Part shown: positions 53,371-60,369 of the stretch, in pieces
Position numbering within the stretch: the stretch's first letter is position 1
Layout: each line of letters begins with the position of its first letter
Assembly (NCBI GenBank): GCA_910579505.1
Contig: CAJTTZ010000001.1
Coordinates: forward strand, 372,001 to 436,000
DNA: 64,000 nucleotides
Direction of reading: 5' to 3'
Source: an uncultured Lachnospiraceae bacterium
Lineage (GTDB): Bacteria; Bacillota; Clostridia; Lachnospirales; Lachnospiraceae
Notes under the pieces: model-generated
What the model was told of the DNA's origin: nothing
The model's input: only the letters and a program-made list of their open reading frames with translations
Database searches by the model: none
Position numbers and translations under genes: made by a program

Positions 53371-55494
53371 TCAGCGTCTTCTCCTTCTTAACCAGATCAC
53401 AAGCCCCGCCGTAATGGCTGCAAGCGGAATCACAATCACACAGAGGACTGCCGCAATATATGCGGTCTGCGCCTTAAACACCAGATTTGGCATGGAAAGG
53501 CTCTTGGCCGGAATCGCCACCGAAGATTCATGGTCCGCCAACATACTTATCATGCTGCCAAAAAGCTTCACATTATTGCCCGGCGCCATATCGTCCGCAA
53601 GGCTTGTGAAAAGACTCTCCCCGCCCACTACGTATGCGTGGGACATGCCGCCGTCCTCCAGACTTTTCTCCACTTCCAAGCTGACGGTAAAGGGACCGTC
53701 AACATCATTTTCGCCCTTATTGTAATCGCTGCTGTCCGAGATATCCGTCTTGGAAAATGCGCTGCCGCTTGTGGTCAGAAGAGGTGTGTAATGGATTTCA
53801 TCCGTCTCCTCATCATAGGAAAGCCCTTTGGAAAAAGGTGCAAACACCAGACTGTCCGCCAGAGGCGCCGTCACCTCTGCAGACCCAATCTCCGGGAAAA
53901 GATAATAGGGATTCTGGTAATAATAGTTGCGGTCCTGCTCCACAATCGTACCGTCCACCTCAGTGATCCCGTAAAAGCCCAGAATGCTCTTAAAGTTTGT
54001 CATCTCTTCCTCCGTCATGGTCGAGACGATCAGCGCATTGCCGCCTTTTTGCAGATAGGCGATTATCTTTTCGGCGTCCTCTTTAGAGTAGTCTCCCGTA
54101 GGCGCGTTCAAAATGACACACTGCGCATCTTCCGGTATTTCATCCACCGAGTAAAGCATCAGCGTTTCATAAGATGCGTTTTCCTTTGTAATGGTACTTG
54201 CAAACTTTTCCTCCAGTTCCAGTTCGCCGTGTCCGCCAATCACATAAAAGACCGGCATATCTTCCGTGGTGACATAGGCAATGGCCGAGACGGTCTGCCC
54301 CTCCCCGTCATAGCCCGTAGTCTGGTAGCTGTAAGTGGAATAGTCCATCTCGTAGGTATAGATGTCACCGTAATCCACTACCGTACTGCGCTTTTCTCCT
54401 TCCACTATCAGACTTCCCGTGGACGGCTGTGTATCTGTATAATTCTGGTAAAAGTTCGGATTCTTTGCGGGGCTGACATACTTTATCTTTATATGTTCGG
54501 ACTGATCCGCCATCCGCTCCAGCGTTTTGGAAAAATCCGCGTCCCCGGCGTCTTCCTCCGCCAATACATAAATCGTTATGTCCTCGGACAGCCCCGAAAG
54601 AAACGCCTTCGTCTCGTCCGTAAGCGCATAGAGCTTGTTCTGCGTCAGATCGAAAGAAGAATACTGCTCCGGCACATAGTTCAGCCCGAGATTGACCGCT
54701 ACGGTCAGCGCAATCATCAGTATAATGCCTGTGACGCTGTACGCCCCCACTTTCAGACCGGCCCCCGCAATATTGTAACGGCGCTTCTGAATAGTCTGCG
54801 CCGTACAAAACAGCGCCAAAGCAATGGCAGTCAGATAATACACCACCGCTTCCAGTTCAAAATAGCCGGAAGAAAGTGTGTCAAAACGACTGACCATATC
54901 AAAACAGGACAAAACCTTCCCGATCACCACAGTCACCGCGGAAGTGCCCGTAGTGGTAAGCAGATTCGATATGCCCGGCATAATATATCCAAGAAACAGC
55001 GCGCCGAAGGAGAGCACCGCCGCAATCACCACACTCTCTGTCAGGGACGAAAGAAACAGCCCTACCGCCAACGCAAGGCAGCCATACAGGAAAAACCCAA
55101 GAACCGAGGCATAGGAAACGCCCATCTGAAATTCCCCGCCCTGCATGAGAAAGAGCGGCAGAGTCCCCATAAACGCAGTCGGTACAAAAAGGACCGTCGC
55201 AAGCGCCAGATATTTCCCAAGTACAATCTTTAATACAGAGACAGGTGCAGTCAAAATCAACTGGTCCGTCTTATTTTTCCGTTCCTCGGAAAGCGTCCTC
55301 ATGGTGAGAATAGGTATCGTTACAATAAAGGTAAACACAATACTCTGCAGCACATAAGCTATGGTCGGATAGCCCATAAGCATGTTATATACAATAAAAT
55401 AAAGCCCCATTACAAAAAGGTTCACCGCCACAAAAAGCCAGCCTGTGAAGGAGTAGAAATAGGATTTTAATTCTCTTTTATAAATTGCTCTCAT
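53371..55494 (-). CDS. ABC-2 permease fused to a GldG-like auxiliary domain
   Basis: A 707-residue membrane protein. Residues 1-about 245 form a six-helix ABC-2 permease (GldF-like: KSYFYSFTGWLFVAVNLF...RTLSEERKNKTDQLILTAP). A seventh helix leads to a large extracytoplasmic region (about 270-670) of GldG/ABC_transp_aux type (SFDLTQNKLYALTDETKAFLSGL; GGHGELELEEKFA), and a C-terminal helix ends LVIWLRRRRR. It follows the ATPase gene with a 17-bp overlap. Gld-like ABC systems act in surface or membrane processes and gliding in Bacteroidetes; in Clostridia the role is unknown. The fusion of F and G is known in this group. Confidence 0.85.
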   Translation of the reverse strand: MRAIYKRELKSYFYSFTGWLFVAVNLFVMGLYFIVYNMLMGYPTIAYVLQSIVFTFIVTIPILTMRTLSEERKNKTDQLILTAPVSVLKIVLGKYLALATVLFVPTAFMGTLPLFLMQGGEFQMGVSYASVLGFFLYGCLALAVGLFLSSLTESVVIAAVLSFGALFLGYIMPGISNLLTTTGTSAVTVVIGKVLSCFDMVSRFDTLSSGYFELEAVVYYLTAIALALFCTAQTIQKRRYNIAGAGLKVGAYSVTGIILMIALTVAVNLGLNYVPEQYSSFDLTQNKLYALTDETKAFLSGLSEDITIYVLAEEDAGDADFSKTLERMADQSEHIKIKYVSPAKNPNFYQNYTDTQPSTGSLIVEGEKRSTVVDYGDIYTYEMDYSTYSYQTTGYDGEGQTVSAIAYVTTEDMPVFYVIGGHGELELEEKFASTITKENASYETLMLYSVDEIPEDAQCVILNAPTGDYSKEDAEKIIAYLQKGGNALIVSTMTEEEMTNFKSILGFYGITEVDGTIVEQDRNYYYQNPYYLFPEIGSAEVTAPLADSLVFAPFSKGLSYDEETDEIHYTPLLTTSGSAFSKTDISDSSDYNKGENDVDGPFTVSLEVEKSLEDGGMSHAYVVGGESLFTSLADDMAPGNNVKLFGSMISMLADHESSVAIPAKSLSMPNLVFKAQTAYIAAVLCVIVIPLAAITAGLVIWLRRRRR

Positions 55495-56482
55495 CGCTCT
55501 CCTCCTCTCCCGTCACGCTGTCTGTCTCGTCCGCCACCGTTTCATCTTCCTCCGCTTCCGTCAGCTCTAAGAAGATATCTTCCAGGGATTTCTCCGAACG
55601 GTTCATGGAAAGGATCGGGATGCCTTCTCCCGCCAGCGCGACAGACAGTGTCTTTCGGATATCCGTGTCGTCCTTCGTCTCAATATGAATGAGAATACTG
55701 CCTTCCTCGCTTCCATCCTCGAACGAAAACTGCCCTATTTCCTCTATCTTCTCCAGTACCGCCTTGACCTGCTCCTGTTCCCCGATCACCGTCACGGAAA
55801 GCTCGGCCGTACCCTGCATCATCTTCTGCAGTTCTTCGGGCGAACCGCTTGCCGCCAGTTTTCCTTTCGAAATAATGAGGATGTGGTCGCACACCGCACT
55901 GATTTCCGAAAGGATATGGGAACTTAAGATTACCGTATGTTCTCCCGCAAGTCCCTTGATCAGATCGCGCATTTCTATAATCTGTTTCGGGTCCAGCCCT
56001 ACCATAGGTTCATCCAGAATCAAAACCTTCGGGTTTCCCACAAGCGCCTGTGCAAGTCCCACTCTCTGCTTATAGCCCTTAGAAAGATTTTTGATCAGCC
56101 GGCGGCTCATATCCGATAGCGAAAGCCTTTCCTCCAGCGCCGCCACCCTGTCTTTTCGCTCCGCTTTCGGCACTTTTTTCAGTTCCGCCGCAAAGAGCAG
56201 AAACTCCCGCACCGTCATGTCAGGGTAAAGAGGCGGTATCTCCGGCAGATACCCGATACACCCCTTCGCCGCAAGCGGCTCCTTTAAAATATCATGCCCG
56301 TCGATGACAACCGTTCCGCCGTCAGCCGCAATATATCCCGTCATCACATTCATCGTCGTCGTCTTTCCCGCGCCGTTCGGTCCCAGAAAGCCATAGATTT
56401 TACCCTTCTCCACAGTAAACGACATGCCGTCTACCGCCACATGCCCGCCGTAGCGCTTGACCAAATTTTCTACCTGTATCAA
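55478..56482 (-). CDS. ABC transporter ATP-binding protein (GldA-like)
   Basis: A 334-residue ATPase. Walker A is GPNGAGKTT, the signature LSKGYKQRVGLAQAL and Walker B LILDEPMVGLD. After the ATPase core, a C-terminal region of about 100 residues is typical of this drug/lipid-export subfamily and ends in an Asp/Glu-rich tail (EEDETVADETDSV...). It pairs with the fused permease downstream (17-bp overlap). Substrate unknown. Hairpin repeat F lies directly upstream of its start. Confidence 0.93.
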   Translation of the reverse strand: MIQVENLVKRYGGHVAVDGMSFTVEKGKIYGFLGPNGAGKTTTMNVMTGYIAADGGTVVIDGHDILKEPLAAKGCIGYLPEIPPLYPDMTVREFLLFAAELKKVPKAERKDRVAALEERLSLSDMSRRLIKNLSKGYKQRVGLAQALVGNPKVLILDEPMVGLDPKQIIEMRDLIKGLAGEHTVILSSHILSEISAVCDHILIISKGKLAASGSPEELQKMMQGTAELSVTVIGEQEQVKAVLEKIEEIGQFSFEDGSEEGSILIHIETKDDTDIRKTLSVALAGEGIPILSMNRSEKSLEDIFLELTEAEEDETVADETDSVTGEEESDESNL

Positions 56483-56512
56483 AACTTACGCCTCCCTTTT
56501 TATTGCATAGCA

Positions 56513-56632
56513 GTGTAGAGAATGCCCGTATTTTTGGCATTCTCCCGAGTGAAACGGAGTTGCAGTGCAACTCCTAGAAGTTCTTGGCGTCCCGTCCTCT
56601 GCCGGGGCGTCTTTAGAACTTCTTTTCACTCT
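56513..56632 (-). repeat. Multi-hairpin intergenic repeat, copy F
   Basis: Hairpin 1 pairs GAGAATGCC (56518-56526) with GGCATTCTC (56536-56544). The nested stem pairs GAGTGAAA (56547-56554) with TTTCACTC (56624-56631), AGAAGTTCT (56576-56584) with AGAACTTCT (56615-56623), and CGTCCCG (56588-56594) with CGGGGCG (56603-56609). An extra hairpin GGAGTTGCA/TGCAACTCC (56556-56574) is inserted in the left arm. It sits before the ABC ATPase gene, with no gene on its other end. Confidence 0.8.
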
Positions 56633-56697
56633 AATATACTGGCAAAGTGTGTCCCTATTCGTATCAATTTGTGAAAATTCTGTGTCCTTCCCACATT

Positions 56698-56726
56698 ACA
56701 CACATAGGTGATTATAACATACTATA
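56698..56726 (+). promoter_or_regulatory. Candidate mother-cell sigma promoter of the cotJ operon
   Basis: ACA (56698-56700) and CATACTATA (56718-56726) are 17 bp apart, matching the sigma-K form (mACm-N16/17-CATAnnnTA). The -10 also resembles sigma-E (CATACAnT). It lies 65 bp before cotJA. The known cotJ operon is sigma-E-dependent in Bacillus. It was found by eye in a short AT-rich stretch, so it is tentative. Confidence 0.4.
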
Positions 56727-56790
56727 TTATTAAAAAACACATGAAATTCGTGTGCCGGCCTTATTCGGCGCACCAATAGAAAGGATGTAT

Positions 56791-56964
56791 ATGAAGGACT
56801 ATCTCTACAGGGAGCCCTGCGACGAATTTCCAATCGCAATGGCTTATGTCCCCTGGCAGCGCTTTAACGGAATCTGTGAAAATCTGGAAAAAGGCTACTG
56901 CGACGGCACCGTCTTCCCTGAACTTGACAAACCATTTACAGGAAGGAGATGTTGTAACAGATGA
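56791..56964 (+). CDS. cotJA: Spore coat-associated protein CotJA
   Basis: A 57-residue protein. The core AMAYVPWQRFNGICENLEKGY followed by GTVFPELDKPF is the CotJA hallmark. It is a small spore-coat protein whose role is to help CotJC assemble into the coat. The ATG at 56791 has AAAGG six bases upstream; starts at 56752 or 56785 are less well placed. It overlaps cotJB by four bases, so the operon is translationally coupled. Confidence 0.92.
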   Translation: MKDYLYREPCDEFPIAMAYVPWQRFNGICENLEKGYCDGTVFPELDKPFTGRRCCNR

Positions 56965-57236
56965 ACACACAATTTACAGGCGAGCGGGAAAAACTGCTCC
57001 ATGACATCGGAATCTTAAGCTTCGTCGTCGTCGAACTGTCCCTCTATCTGGACACCCACCCCAAAGATCAGGATGCATTAAAATATTTCAATCACTACAA
57101 CCGTCTGGCAAATCAGGCAAAGCAGGAATATTCCGCCAAATATACGCCTCTCACCATTTCCTGTGCAGATGTCTCTGCCTGTGACGACTGGAAATGGGCA
57201 CTGGCGCCTATGCCATGGGAAGGAGGCTGTAACTAA
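56961..57236 (+). CDS. cotJB: Spore coat protein CotJB
   Basis: A 91-residue protein. A helical core (IGILSFVVVELSLYLDTHP...ALKYFNHYNRL) and the C-terminal WKWALAPMPWEGG motif mark CotJB, needed with CotJA for CotJC in the coat. The AGGAGATG upstream gives the ribosome binding site inside cotJA. Its stop overlaps the cotJC start by one base. Confidence 0.95.
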   Translation: MNTQFTGEREKLLHDIGILSFVVVELSLYLDTHPKDQDALKYFNHYNRLANQAKQEYSAKYTPLTISCADVSACDDWKWALAPMPWEGGCN

Positions 57237-57577
57237 TGTGGAATTATGAAAGAAGATTAGAGTTCCCCGTAAACATCAAAGAGGCAAACGCCGACATCGC
57301 ACAGGCAATTATCAGCCAGTACGGCGGTCCAGACGGCGAAATGGGCGCATCCATGCGTTATCTGTCCCAGCGGTACGCCTGCCCGTACAGGGAAGTTTCC
57401 GCCATTCTTACCGACATCGGTGTATCGGTGCCAAAATTGCGCATTTGGCATGAGACGTCCAACATCAAGCGTTCATCGCTTATTGGGAGCCTGCGCACGT
57501 CCCATATTAAGATTTTTGAACAATTTCCATTGAGAGAATATCCGTATGGTAATCATCGTTCCTGCCACTGGAACTGA
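57236..57577 (+). pseudogene. cotJC: CotJC, 5' part, interrupted by a mobile element
   Basis: Codons 1-62 (57236-57421) are true CotJC: MWNYERRLEFPVN...QYGGPDGEMGASMRYLSQRY...ILTDIG, with metal ligand Glu35. The remaining 51 codons read into the element and end at 57577. CotJC is a Mn-catalase-like spore-coat protein. Its remaining ligands (Glu65, His68, Glu136, His170 in rejoined numbering) are in the downstream half at 60370-60801, so this piece alone cannot be active. Joining at the 13-bp repeat gives ...ILTDIG-TEELAHLEM..., in frame. It is called a pseudogene only in its present state; excision would restore it. Confidence 0.95.
57409..57421 (+). repeat. Left attachment-site direct repeat
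   Basis: TACCGACATCGGT. The inner arms ACCGA and TCGGT are inverted around a central CA, the layout expected for a serine recombinase crossover site. An identical copy is at 60357-60369. Confidence 0.85.
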
Positions 57578-59144
57578 CGCTTAATTTCATACCGAACGGC
57601 ACACATTTCAGCCATACCACAACGGTCTTACCGTGATAAATCACCATTTTGTCGAGAATCTCCCGATACAGGCTTTCATTGCTCTCATCAAAGGACAGAA
57701 TCTCGTCCAAAGCGCTCAGATAGTTTTCGTATTCACGCAGCCCCACTGTATTTTCCTTATCCAGCTTTCCTAGCGCATGTAATGATTCTGAAAGTTCTGC
57801 AAGCTGTTCCTCATACCACTTCGTCTGCTCCTGTAAGTCAGCTTTGGTAATCAGGCCATCCAGCATCAGGTCAATCGCCTTCCGCTTCTTAGCGGCAAGC
57901 GCATCCATTTTCTCCTGAATCCGTTTCGTGTCCGGCTTTTTCTCTGTTACGCCCTTAATGTCTTTGATTTCCTGCATGATTTCCCGTTTCAGTTCCTTTT
58001 TGTTTGCCTGAAGTTTACAAAGGCAGTAGTGCATACAGGTAAGCAATGCCTTTTCATTAATAGTGCCGTTATCGCAGCCGATTTCCTCCCCGAAAGAAGA
58101 AACTTTTTTTGCGCCATGATTGGCTGCGGCATAACATCTCCATGCTTTGTAGATGGTTCCGTCTTTCAGCCTTTTTGTTCTGCTGACGTATCGCTGGCCG
58201 CACAAACCGCAGTAAAGTTTTCCACTGCACCAGTAACGATTGCTGTGCTTTGATTTTGCATCTTCTGACGGAGAACGCCTGAGAAGTTCCGCCTGCGTTC
58301 GATTCCATAACTCTCTGTCAATAATCGGCTCATGGTGGTCTTTCAGATAAACCCTTTCTTCATTACCTCGATTATACTTCTTTGCGTGTGTCAGATAATT
58401 CGGCGTGTAAGTCTTTTTCTGGCACAGGTCACCGACATATTTTTCGTTTCGCAGCACTCTGAGGATAACCGTGTTTGACCACAGTTTCACCCGCATGGGA
58501 CGCATGCCTTCCTCCAGCAGTTCTCTTGCGATCACATGCGTGCCTTTACCTTCATTCGTGAACTTATGAAAGATGGCCCGGACAACAGGCGCTTCTCTCT
58601 CATTGACCGATAATATGCCGTTTTGAACAGTATATCCCAACATATCACGCCCAAAAACCACGCCCTGCTCCATGCGGCGTTTCTGTCCCCATTTCACACG
58701 TTCAGAAGTCTTGCGGCTTTCCTCCTGCGCGATACTTGCCATAATGGTTAATCGAAGTTCCCCGTCTGCATCCCTGGTATCTATGTTGTCAATGGTGAAC
58801 ACGACGCCAATTCCCTTGTCCTTAAGTTTTCTGGTATATGAGAGCGTATCAACCGTATTCCTTGCAAAACGGCAAACCTCTTTCGTCAAAATCAAGTCTA
58901 TGCCGCCCTGCATGGCTTCTTCAATCATGGTATTGAATCCGGCGCGCTTTTTTGTCTGCGTTCCGCTGATACCCTCGTCATAATACACATCATTTAACAC
59001 CCAGTCTTCATGCTGGTTAATATAATCCGCAAAATAACGGCGCTGGCTGGTCAGAGAATTTGTCTGATCATCCTTGTCCGTGGAAACTCTGCAATATGCA
59101 GCAACTCTAAGTTTATTATAACGATGCGAAGCTTCGTTTTTCAT
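57507..59144 (-). CDS. Large serine recombinase
   Basis: A 545-residue site-specific recombinase. The N-terminal resolvase domain has the catalytic Ser21 in AAYCRVSTD, with YYDEGISGT and RFARNTVDTL (active-site arginines). A recombinase domain follows from about 160 (GYTVQNGILSVNEREAPVVRAIF). A zinc ribbon (GLCGQRYVSRTKR...RCYAAANHG) and a C-terminal coiled coil (KRIQEKMDALAAKKRKAIDLMLDGLITKADL) complete the family layout. Nothing is truncated. It lies antisense to cotJC, 86 bp from the left repeat, and is the probable integrase and excisionase of the element. Confidence 0.96.
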   Translation of the reverse strand: MKNEASHRYNKLRVAAYCRVSTDKDDQTNSLTSQRRYFADYINQHEDWVLNDVYYDEGISGTQTKKRAGFNTMIEEAMQGGIDLILTKEVCRFARNTVDTLSYTRKLKDKGIGVVFTIDNIDTRDADGELRLTIMASIAQEESRKTSERVKWGQKRRMEQGVVFGRDMLGYTVQNGILSVNEREAPVVRAIFHKFTNEGKGTHVIARELLEEGMRPMRVKLWSNTVILRVLRNEKYVGDLCQKKTYTPNYLTHAKKYNRGNEERVYLKDHHEPIIDRELWNRTQAELLRRSPSEDAKSKHSNRYWCSGKLYCGLCGQRYVSRTKRLKDGTIYKAWRCYAAANHGAKKVSSFGEEIGCDNGTINEKALLTCMHYCLCKLQANKKELKREIMQEIKDIKGVTEKKPDTKRIQEKMDALAAKKRKAIDLMLDGLITKADLQEQTKWYEEQLAELSESLHALGKLDKENTVGLREYENYLSALDEILSFDESNESLYREILDKMVIYHGKTVVVWLKCVPFGMKLSVSSSGRNDDYHTDILSMEIVQKS

Positions 59145-59219
59145 AGGCGTCCTCCCCTTTCTCAGGACACGAAAGCACTTACAATATAATCCAGCAGGCT
59201 TTGATGCACAGGTAAACCG

Positions 59220-59354
59220 TTATGTATTTCTTCCTATCAATTCATTTAGTTGCGCATTCGTAAGGTAATCTCTATCATACAATTCCTGATAAATCCCCCT
59301 TTTAAGAGCCCCTTTTATATTCAGTTTCTGTGCATCTGTAAGGAGTAAATCCAT
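59220..59354 (-). CDS. Small protein upstream of the recombinase, candidate directionality factor
   Basis: A 44-residue hydrophilic, helical protein (MDLLLTDAQKLNIKGALK...LTNAQLNELIGRNT). A perfect AGGAGG eight bases before the ATG at 59354 makes it convincing as a gene. It shows faint likeness to SHOCT-type short domains. It is 75 bp upstream of the recombinase on the same strand, so it may be co-expressed. Recombination directionality factors of serine integrases (such as SprB) are small and often adjacent, so that role is possible but is inference. A longer reading frame to 59606 has no ribosome binding site and looks non-coding. A sigma-E-like -10 (CATACATT, minus strand 59440-59433) lies upstream. 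Confidence 0.65.
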   Translation of the reverse strand: MDLLLTDAQKLNIKGALKRGIYQELYDRDYLTNAQLNELIGRNT

Positions 59355-59491
59355 ATTCTTATCCTCCTTGTTGCCGAAATGTTCTGATTCTTTTTCCAGC
59401 AAAGCATACCTCTTATCAGTCCCGATTATTAGAATGTATGAATGCTTTCCTGAAATAATCCGATAAGCCATGCTCTGACAGAAATTTTTCT

Positions 59492-59839
59492 GCCCGTTCC
59501 TTAAATATCCGTAACTCCCGCAGCTCCGATTCCATTTTTGCCGTTGATAAGCGCTGCCTGATTGTGATCGAGAACCGTAACTTTCCCCGCTTCCCTGATT
59601 ATGCACAGACCAATTTTGAAGATGCCAGTGCTCCGGCTTTTCAGTCTAGGATCGCTGTCATTGATTTCGGGATTGATACGTTAAAAGACTAACTTCACAA
59701 TGTAATGCCGGGTATTCTAAAAGATATGAAAGAAGCCTATGAAAGCATGCCTGCGGATACAGACGCTTCACAGCTTACTGAAATAGCGCAGGGACTCCCG
59801 AAGATGCTTTACTTGCAGATGTTTAAGGGTGTGAAATGA
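59492..59839 (+). pseudogene. Unidentified degenerate coding remnant
   Basis: Two open pieces in different frames read like parts of one protein. The first (to a TAA at 59689-59691) contains AVDKRCLIVIENRNFPRFP and FGIDTLKD. The second (ATG 59705 to TGA 59839) reads MPGILKDMKEAYESMPAD...LPKMLYLQMFKGVK. A stop and frameshift separate them. The family is not recognised; it looks like decayed mobile-element cargo. Little else is seen in 59355-59863. Confidence 0.35.
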
Positions 59840-59863
59840 TAAATTCATCTTGGAAAATTTTTA

Positions 59864-59892
59864 TTGCAAACTCGCACAATAAACATTATAAT
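59864..59892 (+). promoter_or_regulatory. Promoter of the antisense RNA
   Basis: TTGCAA (59864-59869) and a perfect TATAAT (59887-59892) are 17 bp apart. No gene follows on this strand before the terminator at 59952-59992. Confidence 0.7.
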
Positions 59893-59898
59893 AATCAT

Positions 59899-59992
59899 AC
59901 AGAGAGCGCTCCGTAAAGCAAACGGTTCGCCTTGGTTATCAGTTACTTATCAAAAAGCAACCACTATCCTTGGTCGGGGCGGTTGCTTTTTT
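59899..59992 (+). ncRNA. Candidate type I antitoxin RNA (about 95 nt)
   Basis: A strong promoter and a terminator are about 95 nt apart with no open frame between. The RNA converges with the toxin mRNA and shares its bidirectional terminator, so the two 3' ends are complementary over about 40 nt. It also has a GCGCTCC...CGGTTCGCCTT motif that recurs in the toxin 5' leader on the opposite strand. This is the arrangement of TxpA/RatA and Fst-type pairs. Confidence 0.55.
59952..59992. terminator. Bidirectional terminator of the toxin/antisense pair
   Basis: AAAAAGCAACC (59952-59962) pairs with GGTTGCTTTTT (59981-59991). T-runs exist on both strands. The toxin stop codon (59964-59966) is inside the loop region. 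Confidence 0.8.
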
Positions 59993-60098
59993 GATTTTCT
60001 CTATTCTTGCGGTTTTGCCATATGCTGATACCAGTAATCAAAATACTAACGAATGTTACAGCAATGCCGACAATCCCTACAAGCACATCGAATCTCAT
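59964..60098 (-). CDS. Small hydrophobic peptide, candidate type I toxin
   Basis: A 44-residue peptide. One membrane helix (VGIVGIAVTFVSILITGISIW) is followed by a charged Arg/Lys/Asn/Gln tail (QNRKNRENQKSNRPDQG), the form of Hol_Tox/TxpA/Fst-like type I toxins. The long leader (about 110 nt) contains a ten-codon frame (MSMENLRKGT-stop) behind a good AGAGGGGG; it ends nine bases before the toxin ATG, suggesting coupled translation. A strong promoter is upstream and an antisense RNA converges. Family membership rests on form and arrangement, not on clear sequence identity. Confidence 0.6.
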   Translation of the reverse strand: MRFDVLVGIVGIAVTFVSILITGISIWQNRKNRENQKSNRPDQG

Positions 60099-60215
60099 AT
60101 GTACTAGGTACCCTTTCGTAGATTTTCCATTGACATACCCCCTCTGGTTATGGAAGTTCTCAGATGAATCATCTGGCAAAAGGCGAACCGCTTACCCGTT
60201 TTGGAGCGCATAATC

Positions 60216-60244
60216 ATTATATTATATAGTTAATCTGTTGACAA
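60216..60244 (-). promoter_or_regulatory. Promoter of the candidate toxin gene
   Basis: On the minus strand TTGTCA (60244-60239) and TATAAT (60221-60216) are 17 bp apart. This gives a leader of about 110 nt before the toxin start. Confidence 0.65.
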
Positions 60245-60356
60245 GTCTTTCATGCACAATGGTTTTGGGCGGTATCGCTCAATTTTCAAACACGATACCG
60301 TTTACCCCTTCGGTGATGTGCCCATTTTACGGTACTTTTCAGATGTGCAATTTCGA

Positions 60357-60369
60357 TACCGACATCGGT
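60357..60369 (+). repeat. Right attachment-site direct repeat
   Basis: TACCGACATCGGT, identical to 57409-57421. It is in the same frame relative to cotJC. Just left of it (element side) is TGTGCAATTT (60344-60353), which mirrors AAATTGCGCA (57434-57443) beyond the left repeat, giving a larger inverted arm in the predicted excised-circle site. Confidence 0.85.

Larger units (their letters stand above)
57409..60369. mobile_element. Skin-like intervening element in cotJC
   Basis: A 2,948-bp insertion (repeat to repeat) with 13-bp direct repeats at both ends. It carries a complete large serine recombinase near the left end, a 44-codon gene, unidentified degenerate coding remnants, and a candidate type I toxin/antisense RNA pair. 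Recombination between the repeats would free a circle and leave cotJC intact. The layout parallels the B. subtilis skin element (recombinase SpoIVCA in sigK; it also carries TxpA/RatA). No phage structural genes are present. Attachment at a conserved gene core rather than a tRNA is typical of large serine recombinases. Confidence 0.88.

Noticed and set aside
53530..55233. A 567-codon open frame on the plus strand opposite the fused permease gene
   Set aside because: Its translation is rich in Arg/His/Gln with no family likeness. It is the mirror of a convincing gene with a membrane profile on the other strand and has no ribosome binding site.
59355..59606. A 128-codon frame containing the 44-codon gene
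   Set aside because: The upstream part is low-complexity Ser/Gly/Gln without a ribosome binding site. The perfect AGGAGG supports the internal ATG at 59354.
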